A stretch of 64,000 bases of DNA. It comes from JAVBMC01 sp031552845 (GTDB lineage Bacteria > Verrucomicrobiota > Kiritimatiellia > RFP12 > DVOR01). Below are positions 1 through 7,256 of the stretch, one piece after another. Under the pieces are notes generated by a model. It saw nothing but the letters and a program-made list of their open reading frames with translations. It was not told the DNA's origin and did not search any database. The position numbers were made by a program, and so were the translations under genes. Positions within the stretch are counted from its first letter, which is position 1, and every line of letters starts with the position of its first letter. The stretch lies in assembly GCA_031552845.1 (NCBI GenBank), contig JAVBMC010000005.1, forward strand, positions 1-64,000. Direction: 5' to 3'.

Positions 1-2
1 AG

Positions 3-125
3 TTCCGCGGCGTGCGTTCTGAAATGTTCTATCTATACCTAAAAGAAACGGAGTGGAGATTTAATCATCGACAAGAAGATCTTTATCTGCTACTCTTAGC
101 TCAGTTCAGAGAAAATCCGCTCTAA
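3..125 (+). CDS. IS1595-like transposase, C-terminal end (cut by window edge)
   Basis: The reading frame opens at the window edge and gives 40 residues before a TAA, starting FRGVRSEMFYLYLKETEWRF and continuing with an N. This resembles the end of ISXO2/IS1595-type DDE transposases, where a short phrase close to 'F.GVRS....YL.E..WRFN' closes the catalytic domain. Only this tail is present, so catalytic residues and the left end of the element are outside the window. The 19-bp sequence that overlaps the stop codon probably belongs to the right end of the element. Family assignment rests on remembered motif similarity; an unrelated transposase is less likely. Confidence 0.7.
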   Translation, partial: FRGVRSEMFYLYLKETEWRFNHRQEDLYLLLLAQFRENPL

Positions 126-140
126 TCTAGGCATGAACCA
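122..140 (+). repeat. 19-bp repeat, copy 1 (probable IS right end)
   Basis: The sequence CTAATCTAGGCATGAACCA overlaps the transposase stop codon and ends one base before the ATG of the next reading frame. An identical copy in the same orientation lies at 808-826. Its position directly after the transposase is where a terminal inverted repeat of an IS1595-type element would be expected. The matching left end is not in the window, so the role as an element end is inferred. Confidence 0.65.
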
Positions 141-839
141 ATGAAAATAGTAACGTTTTGTATTTTGTTTGCATCAATTGCATTTGGACAGGACTATAGA
201 GTCACTTTTGGTTCCCATGAATGGGGATTGACGTTTGGCTCAACTAACCTGAGTGAGAATGCCAAAGCCGCTATTTGCAACGATATGAATATTGGGTTAA
301 TTCGATTTGGCGCGAACGATTTTGTGCTCGATGCAACAGCCTATGCCGGCTCAGAGGAACCTTTTCAAGGATCGCTTAACTTTATGATATCGTCTGCGGC
401 CATTCCGTGGGAGTGTGGCGGAATGCCTTATACTGTTACAAATGGTGTTCATCGCCTGTATTTACTTGAGGAAATTTGCGAAAGCTATACCAATGCTATT
501 CGCTTCACCAATGAGCATACGACGATTGTACAACAGCTCCCTGCTTTTCTTGAGAGTTACAAGCGCTCATATACGAATTTCCAAATGTCGTTGTCAGACA
601 GGGCGGCATTCTTGTGGAATCCAAAAATTATGGCATCCATTGCAGCTGGAAAAATGTTGGCATTGTGCGATAGCAATGTGCCAACAAATGGCTCGCAAAT
701 TGTGGTTTATCCTCCATCAATTTTAGAATATAAAGTTATGGCAGACGCCTCCTACACAAACGTTCCGCTGATCGTTTGTGGTTCTACGGCTAAACTTTCT
801 CATTCCCCTAATCTAGGCATGAACCAGGATTATTCTTGA
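141..839 (+). CDS. small secreted protein of unknown function between IS-end repeats
   Basis: The 232-residue product starts with a clear signal peptide (MKIVTFCILFASIAFGQ), so export to the periplasm or beyond is likely. I recognise no domain. The mature part has several cysteines and many aromatic and small polar residues. The ATG directly follows the first 19-bp repeat, and the last eleven residues (SPNLGMNQDYS) are encoded by and just beyond the second repeat. The native C-terminus therefore looks replaced by repeat sequence. This could be a passenger gene of the IS1595-like element, a feature known for that family, or a host gene trimmed by two insertions. There is no good ribosome binding site except a weak TAGG inside the repeat. 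It may not be expressed. Confidence 0.5.
   Translation: MKIVTFCILFASIAFGQDYRVTFGSHEWGLTFGSTNLSENAKAAICNDMNIGLIRFGANDFVLDATAYAGSEEPFQGSLNFMISSAAIPWECGGMPYTVTNGVHRLYLLEEICESYTNAIRFTNEHTTIVQQLPAFLESYKRSYTNFQMSLSDRAAFLWNPKIMASIAAGKMLALCDSNVPTNGSQIVVYPPSILEYKVMADASYTNVPLIVCGSTAKLSHSPNLGMNQDYS
808..826 (+). repeat. 19-bp repeat, copy 2
   Basis: This is an exact copy of the 122-140 repeat in direct orientation, 686 bp further on. It forms the 3' end of the preceding reading frame. Two same-facing copies with only one visible transposase suggest either a second element whose body was replaced, or a transposon end reused after rearrangement. No transposase is seen between the two copies. Confidence 0.65.
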
Positions 840-911
840 TCCACGAGCGTGAATACCTCGTTTCAACGCTTGTTCAAAAACCACTGTATCGCCGTAAAAG
901 GAACAAATCTT

Positions 912-940
912 TTGTTTTCATGGCGGGGTTTTGCTATAAT
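912..940 (+). promoter_or_regulatory. sigma70-type promoter for the acyl-CoA dehydrogenase operon
   Basis: TTGTTT at 912-917 and TATAAT at 935-940 are separated by 17 bp. The ATG at 973 follows about 25 nt after the expected start site, with a GGAGAG ribosome binding site at 960-965. This is a near-consensus housekeeping promoter. Confidence 0.7.
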
Positions 941-972
941 ACGACCCAATTAGAACTTAGGAGAGTATTGGA

Positions 973-2982
973 ATGTCCGAAGAGCAAGCTTTGATGAAGA
1001 TGTTACCCGGTGATGAAGTCCGCCAGATTATGTGGCGCTTCGCCGATCGATTTGATATTCAGATGGCTGTGATGGGGACCCGTAGCGTTGCACGCGGTTT
1101 GGTTGCCCGCTTGGTTGCCGACGGCCAGCGTAACACTCACGAGTGGACGCCCGAAAAGAACGCCATGTATGCCGCGTTTGACGCAGCCGGCTTGACCGCT
1201 GCCGGTCTGGATGAAGCTTCCGGCGGGACGATCATGGGGCCGCGTAATCTCGCACTTGGCTTGCTGGCTTATGAACTTGCTTGGGTTGACGCCGGCTCGG
1301 CGACGACCAGCTTGGTCAACAACCTCGCCCTCGGCCCCATCGTTGAAAAAGGCACGCCCGAGCAAAAGCAGAAGTATATGAGCCTCTGCAATCCCGCCAA
1401 CGGCGATAAAGTCTGGCGCGGTGCGTTTGCTTTGACGGAACCCCTGCCTTACGTCGGCGTAGATACCGGCGTGCTGTGCGGCAAGGTGCGCGTGGCCGAA
1501 TGGAAGGAAGGCGAAGAGCCGATGCTGCAGGTCGACAAACGCGGCCGCTTCATCACCAACATGGCCACGGCCAACTTCATCACCGCCGCGGTGGATACTG
1601 ATGACGAACGCATTACCTCCACCTGTATGGTCATCCTTGAAGAGACCGACGAAGGCACCTACGACCGTGGCGCACCGACACTCAAGATGGTGCATCAGCT
1701 CTCCAACACGCACGACCCGATCTTCAGCCTGAAAGTTCCCGCCTCGCGCATTGTCGGCGGTTACACCATTAAAGACGGCAAGATCGTCCCGAACCTCACC
1801 CACAGCGAAATCATTGAAGCCGTCTTCTCACGTACCCGTGTTGGCGTCGGCCTGATGACAGCCGCCAAGTTGCTCTCCGCTGTCGAACCTGTCATCCGCT
1901 ATCAGCGCGGACGTTTCCGTGGCGCTGCGGGCATCGAACCCGGCTCACCCCGTTACGACCTTGGCTTGCAGATGAAGGAGGATGCTCTGCACCGCTTGGC
2001 GGATGTGTGGGCTACCGGCGAAGCCGCCGCCTCGTTGGGCTTTGAAGCCGCCCGTTACTTCGACTTCCTCACACCGGTTGAGGAACACAAGAACGCTGTC
2101 TTCGCCGAGCAAGGCATCTCCGGACGCGCAGTCCTCAAGGCACTCAAGGAGCCGACCGAGAAAGCTGTTGCACTGATTCAATCGGGCGGCGACATCACCA
2201 CGGCCGAACCGCTGGTACAGTACATCTATTACTACTCCATCGCCAACGTCCTTTGCCCGGCTTGCAAACTTTGGAACACCGGCCACGGCGCCAATGTTAT
2301 GCGCGAAGCTGTCAGCATGATGGGCGGTTACGGCATTACCGAAGACTGCCCCGGCTTCCTCGGCCAGAAATGGATGGACGCCCAACTCGAAGCTACCTAC
2401 GAAGGCCCCGAAGTTGTGCAGCGCCGCCAGATCAGCGTCACGATGGGCATGCCCGTCTTCCAAGCCCAGCTCGCACAGTGGAGCAAGGACATTCAAGCCG
2501 ATTACCCCGCGCTCGCGGCGGCAATCGACCTTTGGATGTGGACGCAGACCCAGCTCGACGGCATGAAGGACGCCAATGGCAAACGCCTCACGCAGAGTCA
2601 ACGTCACGGCGTGCTCTTCCCGATGGCCGATGCGCTCTCGTGGCTCCTCTCGGCGCACGCATTCGTGGCCGACATTGCCGAGCTCAAGGCCAAGGGCCCC
2701 GAGCATCCGGTCATCGGCGCGGAGATCGACGGTTACGTCAACACTTTCAGCGATTTGGCGCACGTGCAAAGCGCCGCCGCCGCCGGTGAAGCCGTCCGCA
2801 TCTGCACGGAACTCCTCTACGGATACCAGCTGCAGCCGCTCGCGGATGACGCCGCCAACGCATTCGACGCCCTCCGCCGCAAGGTCGACATCGCGCTCTG
2901 CGGTGCCCGTCTCGCCAAGGACCGCGCCGCCAAAGCTCTCTCGGAGATCATGATTCCCGAAGCTTTGGACTATCCCCTCTAA
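973..2982 (+). CDS. acyl-CoA dehydrogenase family protein
   Basis: This 669-residue flavoenzyme would oxidise an acyl-CoA to the enoyl-CoA and pass electrons to an electron-transfer flavoprotein. The middle region carries the FAD/substrate-binding beta domain (GAFALTEP, about residues 150-160). The helical C-terminal domain has TYEGPEVVQRRQ, where Glu477 lies at the place of the catalytic base of the family (YEG motif). The helical region continues for some 180 residues beyond that point, so the protein is longer than the usual 380-600 residues; this tail resembles the dimerisation extension of the larger long-chain or AidB-like members. The start at 973 has a good Shine-Dalgarno and its own promoter. 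The next gene, 31 bp downstream, is an ETF:quinone-oxidoreductase-like protein, which fits a shared electron route. Substrate unknown. Confidence 0.9.
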   Translation: MSEEQALMKMLPGDEVRQIMWRFADRFDIQMAVMGTRSVARGLVARLVADGQRNTHEWTPEKNAMYAAFDAAGLTAAGLDEASGGTIMGPRNLALGLLAYELAWVDAGSATTSLVNNLALGPIVEKGTPEQKQKYMSLCNPANGDKVWRGAFALTEPLPYVGVDTGVLCGKVRVAEWKEGEEPMLQVDKRGRFITNMATANFITAAVDTDDERITSTCMVILEETDEGTYDRGAPTLKMVHQLSNTHDPIFSLKVPASRIVGGYTIKDGKIVPNLTHSEIIEAVFSRTRVGVGLMTAAKLLSAVEPVIRYQRGRFRGAAGIEPGSPRYDLGLQMKEDALHRLADVWATGEAAASLGFEAARYFDFLTPVEEHKNAVFAEQGISGRAVLKALKEPTEKAVALIQSGGDITTAEPLVQYIYYYSIANVLCPACKLWNTGHGANVMREAVSMMGGYGITEDCPGFLGQKWMDAQLEATYEGPEVVQRRQISVTMGMPVFQAQLAQWSKDIQADYPALAAAIDLWMWTQTQLDGMKDANGKRLTQSQRHGVLFPMADALSWLLSAHAFVADIAELKAKGPEHPVIGAEIDGYVNTFSDLAHVQSAAAAGEAVRICTELLYGYQLQPLADDAANAFDALRRKVDIALCGARLAKDRAAKALSEIMIPEALDYPL

Positions 2983-3013
2983 TCCAAACAAGCCGCTATA
3001 CGGAGTACGCCTT

Positions 3014-4867
3014 ATGGACAGACAAACCATGCAAGCCGATATCGTCTGCGTCGGATTCGGCCCGGCCTCAGCCGGTTTTCTGACGACGCTTGCGCCATTG
3101 CTTTCGGAGGTCAACGAAGACGGCACCCCGAAATATCAAAGTAAAGCCATACCCGGCTGTCCGTTGCAAGTGCTGTGCTACGAACGCGCTGACGACATCG
3201 GCTTCGGCGTCTCCGGTATTGTGACTAAAGCCCGCGCGATCAAGGCCTCCTTCCCCGGGCAAAACCTAACCGAGCTCATCCCCAACGCTGTCGAGGTGAA
3301 GAAGGAGTCCGTGGCTTATCTCTTCGACACCGGCAAAGCCAGCCGCCGCACGGCGGGCACCAAGTTCGTCGACGCCGTCTTCAAAGTTGGCCGCGTTGTG
3401 ATGCCCAAAGGTCCCCATGCAGCTGAGCTGCCGTGGATTCCGCCTTTCTTGCGCAAAGAACATGGTCTTGTTACCAGCATGGGCAATCTCCTTTCCTGGG
3501 CGGGTGCCAACCTGATGGGAACCGGCGCCGTGCAAATCTGGCCCGGTACGCCCGTCAGCGAACCTCTCTTCGACGGTGACCGCGTCAAAGGTGTGCGCTT
3601 GGTCGACCAAGGCGTCACCAAAGACGGTACCCCCGAAGAAGCCACCTACATGCCCGGCATGGATATCGAAGCCGTGCTGACGGTTGTCGCGGATGGCCCC
3701 ATCGGCCCTGTCGGTCAAGCCCTCAGCCGCAAATACGGCATGCCCGCCGGACACCACGTCCACGACTGGGCAGTCGGCATGAAAGCCGTCGTCCAGCTGC
3801 CCGACAGCTGCAAGCTCGAACCCGGCACCGTGATTCACACGCTCGGTTATCCCGAACCTGAAATTTTCGGCTTCATGTACGTCTATCCCGACCGTACTGC
3901 CAGCCTCGGCATCTTCGTCCCCAGCTGGCTCGACAGCCCTGTTCGCACAAGCTACCGTTACCTCCAGCACTGGATGCGCCACCCCTACATTTGGCAGCAC
4001 ATTAAAGGCGGCATGCTCCGCTCCTGGGGCGCCAAATCCCTGCAAGAAGCCGGCGTTACCGGTGAGCCTTACCTCTGCGGCGACGGCTATGCCCGCATCG
4101 GCGAAGGCAGCGGCACCACCAATGTCCTCACCAACTCCGGCGTGGACGAAGCGTGGCGCAGCGGCGTCCTCCTTGCGGAAGGCGTTATTGAGCTCATCAA
4201 AGCCGGTAAGGACTTCACCCAAGCCAACCTCGAAGCCGCATATGTTGACCGCCGCCGTGCCGATTGGCTCGGCAAAGAACTCGAAGCCGCCAAGAAAGCC
4301 CGCAACGGCTTTAACAAAGGCTTCTTCCTCGGTATGCTCGGCACAGGACTCACTGGCATCACTGGAGGGCTCATCAATATCAATGCCAAGAGTTGTCCGC
4401 CCTATGCGCGCATCAAGCCGCTCAAAAAGTACTACCGGGATACGCTCGAAGAGTTCAAGCTGGAGGAAATCATCACCGTCGCCGCGCGTGAGCAACAGGC
4501 GTTGCACGATCGTATCATGGACGCGCTCGGCTGGGAGACCATCCCCTACGACGGCAACCTTCTCATGTCGCATCAGGACGCCCTTCTCAAAGGCGGTAAG
4601 GTACAAGCTGCCGACGGGTATGCCGACCACGTACGCTTCCGTGACCCCGCGATTTGCAAAACCTGTACCGAGCGCACATGTATCGAAATCTGTTCCGGGC
4701 AAGCCATCACCCCCGGCGAACACGACACGCCCGACTTCGACCGTGAAAAATGCATCCACTGCGGTGCCTGCATCTGGAGCTGCTCACGCCAAAACCCCGC
4801 CGACCCCGAAGACGCCAACATCGCCTTCAACGCCGGCGCCGGCGGTCTCCACTCCAGCGAGAACTAA
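3014..4867 (+). CDS. ETF:quinone oxidoreductase-like FAD/Fe-S protein (FixC/FixX-type fusion)
   Basis: The 617-residue protein starts with an FAD dinucleotide fold (DIVCVGFGPASAGFL, residues 9-23) and carries a second flavin-binding stretch near GDGYARIGEGSGT. The C-terminal 70 residues hold two cysteine clusters: CKTCTERTCIEIC, beginning at Cys548, and CIHCGACIWSC. Up to eight cysteines could bind two 4Fe-4S centres, while typical ETF-QO has one. The architecture equals a FixC-like dehydrogenase fused to a FixX-like ferredoxin. It probably moves electrons from the neighbouring acyl-CoA dehydrogenase, directly or through ETF, to quinone at the membrane. No etfA or etfB gene is adjacent. A CGGAG ribosome binding site lies 5' of the ATG, and a strong hairpin follows the stop. 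An alternative is a geranylgeranyl-reductase-like FAD protein with ferredoxin tail. Confidence 0.8.
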   Translation: MDRQTMQADIVCVGFGPASAGFLTTLAPLLSEVNEDGTPKYQSKAIPGCPLQVLCYERADDIGFGVSGIVTKARAIKASFPGQNLTELIPNAVEVKKESVAYLFDTGKASRRTAGTKFVDAVFKVGRVVMPKGPHAAELPWIPPFLRKEHGLVTSMGNLLSWAGANLMGTGAVQIWPGTPVSEPLFDGDRVKGVRLVDQGVTKDGTPEEATYMPGMDIEAVLTVVADGPIGPVGQALSRKYGMPAGHHVHDWAVGMKAVVQLPDSCKLEPGTVIHTLGYPEPEIFGFMYVYPDRTASLGIFVPSWLDSPVRTSYRYLQHWMRHPYIWQHIKGGMLRSWGAKSLQEAGVTGEPYLCGDGYARIGEGSGTTNVLTNSGVDEAWRSGVLLAEGVIELIKAGKDFTQANLEAAYVDRRRADWLGKELEAAKKARNGFNKGFFLGMLGTGLTGITGGLININAKSCPPYARIKPLKKYYRDTLEEFKLEEIITVAAREQQALHDRIMDALGWETIPYDGNLLMSHQDALLKGGKVQAADGYADHVRFRDPAICKTCTERTCIEICSGQAITPGEHDTPDFDREKCIHCGACIWSCSRQNPADPEDANIAFNAGAGGLHSSEN

Positions 4868-4887
4868 AACAACAGACAAACTTACAC

Positions 4888-4920
4888 AAGGGCATCCCCA
4901 CAAAGGGTGCCCTTTTTGTT
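4888..4920 (+). terminator. rho-independent terminator
   Basis: AAGGGCA (4888-4894) pairs with TGCCCTT (4908-4914), with extra CCC/GGG pairing inside, and a run of T follows. It closes the acyl-CoA dehydrogenase/ETF-QO unit. Confidence 0.85.
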
Positions 4921-5046
4921 TCCGGCATCCATTCTTATCGAACATTAGGGGGGGATAAAGGATGAAAGGGAGTTTGTTAATATAATTTTGGAGTTTGAGG
5001 GGGTAATTTGTAGGGGAATCTTGTGCTGGGGGTAAGCAGTTAGCCG

Positions 5047-5076
5047 TTGTATTGGGTGGGGGGAGCGTGGTATAAT
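5047..5076 (+). promoter_or_regulatory. promoter of the panB operon, close to leaderless
   Basis: TTGTAT (5047-5052) and TATAAT (5071-5076) are 18 bp apart. The panB ATG begins at 5085, only eight bases after the -10 box, so transcription would begin at or within two bases of the start codon. No Shine-Dalgarno fits between them. Confidence 0.65.
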
Positions 5077-5084
5077 GGTGGTCT

Positions 5085-5867
5085 ATGAAACTGTGGACTT
5101 GTGCCAAGATTGGGGCTTTGAAGGGGCTGAGGCGTTTTGCGTGTGTCACGGCGTTTGATGCGGTGTCGGCACGGATTGCGGATGAGGCGGGGTTTGCGTT
5201 GGTGCTGGCGGGGGATTCGCTGGGGAATACGGTGTTGGGGTTTGACTCGACGCTGCCGGTGACGTTGGAGATGATGTTGCATCATACGGCGGCGGTGGCG
5301 CGGGGGACGAGGGATGCGTTGGTGGTGGCGGATATGCCGTTTATGTCGTACCAAGCGTCGGAGGATGAGGGGGTGCGGAATGCGGGGCGGTTTTTGCAGG
5401 AGGCGGGTGCGGATGCGGTGAAGCTGGAGGGGGGCGTACTGCGGGTGCCGTTGGTGAAGCGTTGCGTGGCGAACGGGATTCCGGTGCTGGGGCATATTGG
5501 TTTGCTGCCACAGAGCGTGTTGGCGTTGGGGGGGTATCGGATGCAGGGGAAGTCCGAGGCGGCGGTTGAGGCTTTGGAGGCTGATGCGTTGGCGCTGGCG
5601 GATGCGGGGGTGTTTGCGTTGGTGTTGGAGTGCGTGCCGGAGGATGTGGGGGAGCGGATTGCGAAGGCGTGTCCGGTGCCGGTGATTGGCTGTGGGGCGG
5701 GCAATAGGTGTGATGGTTCGGTTTTGGTGTTTAGTGATGTGGTGGGGCTGTCCGAAGGAGCGAGGCCGGCTTTTGCAAAGCAATATGGTAATGCCGCGCA
5801 GGTGATGCGTGAGGCGTGTAAAGCGTATAAGCTGGATGTTGAGGGGGCGCAGGAGCCATCCGCATAG
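5085..5867 (+). CDS. panB: 3-methyl-2-oxobutanoate hydroxymethyltransferase
   Basis: PanB adds a hydroxymethyl group from methylene-tetrahydrofolate to ketoisovalerate, the first committed step to pantothenate. The 260-residue product is the usual length. It keeps family signatures: the early VTAFDAVSARIADEAG stretch, LAGDSLGNTVLG (metal-binding Asp), VADMPFMSY, and GADAVKLEGG followed by IPVLGHIGLLPQS. The coding strand is extremely G-rich in this gene and the next, unlike most of the window. It heads an operon with ketosynthase, AT/DH/PPTase, RicT, aroQ and phosphofructokinase. Pantothenate is the precursor of the phosphopantetheine arm that the third gene would attach, a sensible pairing. 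Confidence 0.93.
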   Translation: MKLWTCAKIGALKGLRRFACVTAFDAVSARIADEAGFALVLAGDSLGNTVLGFDSTLPVTLEMMLHHTAAVARGTRDALVVADMPFMSYQASEDEGVRNAGRFLQEAGADAVKLEGGVLRVPLVKRCVANGIPVLGHIGLLPQSVLALGGYRMQGKSEAAVEALEADALALADAGVFALVLECVPEDVGERIAKACPVPVIGCGAGNRCDGSVLVFSDVVGLSEGARPAFAKQYGNAAQVMREACKAYKLDVEGAQEPSA

Positions 5868-5876
5868 GATTTTGCA

Positions 5877-7256
5877 ATGAGGTCGCCTGCTACTAAATTT
5901 GAGCCTTCCCGCGATGATATTGCAATTGTGGGGATGTCGTGCCGATTCGCGAAGACGCCGAATTTGAGAGCGTTCTGGCGGCGGATTCTGGCGGGCGAAG
6001 TTGGCACGGGGCCGTTGCGTCAACTGGGGGATTTGTATGCGTGCGATCCAGCGCAGGTGATGATGCCGGGGAATTTGGAGTCGGGCGAGGAGAAGGTTTT
6101 CTTCTTTGCGTTGCAATTGGTTCAAGAGGCGTTGGCGGATGCGGGTACGCGGATTGATGAGTTGGCGCCGGAGCGCGTGGCGTTGATGGCGGGGTATACG
6201 CCGGCTTTTTCACCCGCGAGCGTGAATTGGCTGCAGCACACGTTGGTGTTGAATCAGACGATGGCGTTGGTGCGCAGATTGGTGCCGGCGGCACAGGTGG
6301 AGAGTGCGGTCAAGCAGGTGCAGGCAGCATGGCAGGCGTCGCTGCCGGAGTTTTCAAAGCCGCATATTGAGTGGGCTTGGCGGCATGCGCTGCCGGTGCG
6401 GCTGGCACAGGCGTTGGGAATTTCCGGGCCGTCATGCGTGGCGGATTTGGGATGCCTGTCGGGGACAGCATCGTTGACGGCTGCAGCGGATTCACTGCGG
6501 GCAAAGCGTTGCGATACGGCGATTGTGGCAGCGGTACAGCCGCCGTTATCACCGGAGTTGTTGGAGGGGTTGAAGTTGATGCTGCCGTGTACAGCGGATG
6601 GCAAGGCTTTGCCTTTTGACCGTCTGTCTGATGGAATTGCTCCGGGCGAGGGTGCGGTGTGTTTGGTGTTGCGCCGCTTGCGGGAAGCGAAAGCGCAGGG
6701 CGATCATGTGTATGCGGTGATTCGCGGCAGCGGAAGTTCAGTTGCACCGCAGGCGAGGAATTTGCCACTGGGAACGGCGGGACAAGGTTTGGAGCGCGCG
6801 TTGCATGCGGCGTTCGCGCAGGCAGCCCGGCGTTTTGCAGAGGGGATGGATGGCATCGATTACTATGAGGCGCATGCGTCGGGTGCGCCGGATGAGGATG
6901 CCGCAGAGATTGCGTTTTTGAAATCGAGCGTGCAGACGCGGCCGCAAGCGAACCCGACGTTGGTTGTGGGTGGCGTGAAGCCCTTGCTGGGGCATACGTT
7001 GACTATTGCAGGATTAGCGGGCATCGTGAAGACGGCACTGGTGTTGGACAGCCGCATCCTGCCGCCCTCTTGCGTGGATGATAAGGAGTTTTCCAAGATG
7101 CCGGGGGCGCGGCCGCCGCTGGCGTCGATTGCTGCTCCAAGACCGTGGCTCAGCAGCGGGACGTCCCGTCCACAGCGGGCGGCCGTGAGCGTGTTGGATG
7201 TGCTGGGCGTAGCGGGGTGTGTTATTTTGGAAGCATCGCCGGAGGTCGCGAAATGA
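5877..7256 (+). CDS. stand-alone beta-ketoacyl synthase (type I PKS/PUFA-like)
   Basis: The 459-residue protein is a single condensing-enzyme domain of the thiolase fold (DIAIVGMSCRFA at the N-terminus). The catalytic triad is present: Cys193 in DLGCLSGTASL, His333 in EAHASGAPDEDAAE, where standard enzymes have EAHGTGT, and His373 in VKPLLGHTLTIAG. It should therefore be able to condense acyl chains, though the motifs diverge from FabF and from modular PKS. No acyl carrier domain or other domain is attached. The next gene overlaps by four bases (ATGA), so the two products are probably made in equal amounts and act together. Relatives by memory are the KS of PfaB/PfaC-like or heterocyst-glycolipid-type synthases. 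The product is unknown. Confidence 0.8.
   Translation: MRSPATKFEPSRDDIAIVGMSCRFAKTPNLRAFWRRILAGEVGTGPLRQLGDLYACDPAQVMMPGNLESGEEKVFFFALQLVQEALADAGTRIDELAPERVALMAGYTPAFSPASVNWLQHTLVLNQTMALVRRLVPAAQVESAVKQVQAAWQASLPEFSKPHIEWAWRHALPVRLAQALGISGPSCVADLGCLSGTASLTAAADSLRAKRCDTAIVAAVQPPLSPELLEGLKLMLPCTADGKALPFDRLSDGIAPGEGAVCLVLRRLREAKAQGDHVYAVIRGSGSSVAPQARNLPLGTAGQGLERALHAAFAQAARRFAEGMDGIDYYEAHASGAPDEDAAEIAFLKSSVQTRPQANPTLVVGGVKPLLGHTLTIAGLAGIVKTALVLDSRILPPSCVDDKEFSKMPGARPPLASIAAPRPWLSSGTSRPQRAAVSVLDVLGVAGCVILEASPEVAK

Noticed and set aside
1945..3126. 393-residue minus-strand open frame
   Set aside because: Antisense shadow of the acyl-CoA dehydrogenase; composition Gly/Val/Ala-rich without motifs.
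3266..4759. 497-residue minus-strand open frame
   Set aside because: It lies antisense to the ETF-QO-like gene, has no recognisable domain and arises from the biased codon use of the real gene.
5040..6125. 361-residue minus-strand open frame rich in Arg, His and Pro
   Set aside because: It is the complement of the G-rich panB/ketosynthase DNA; both plus-strand genes have clear catalytic motifs.
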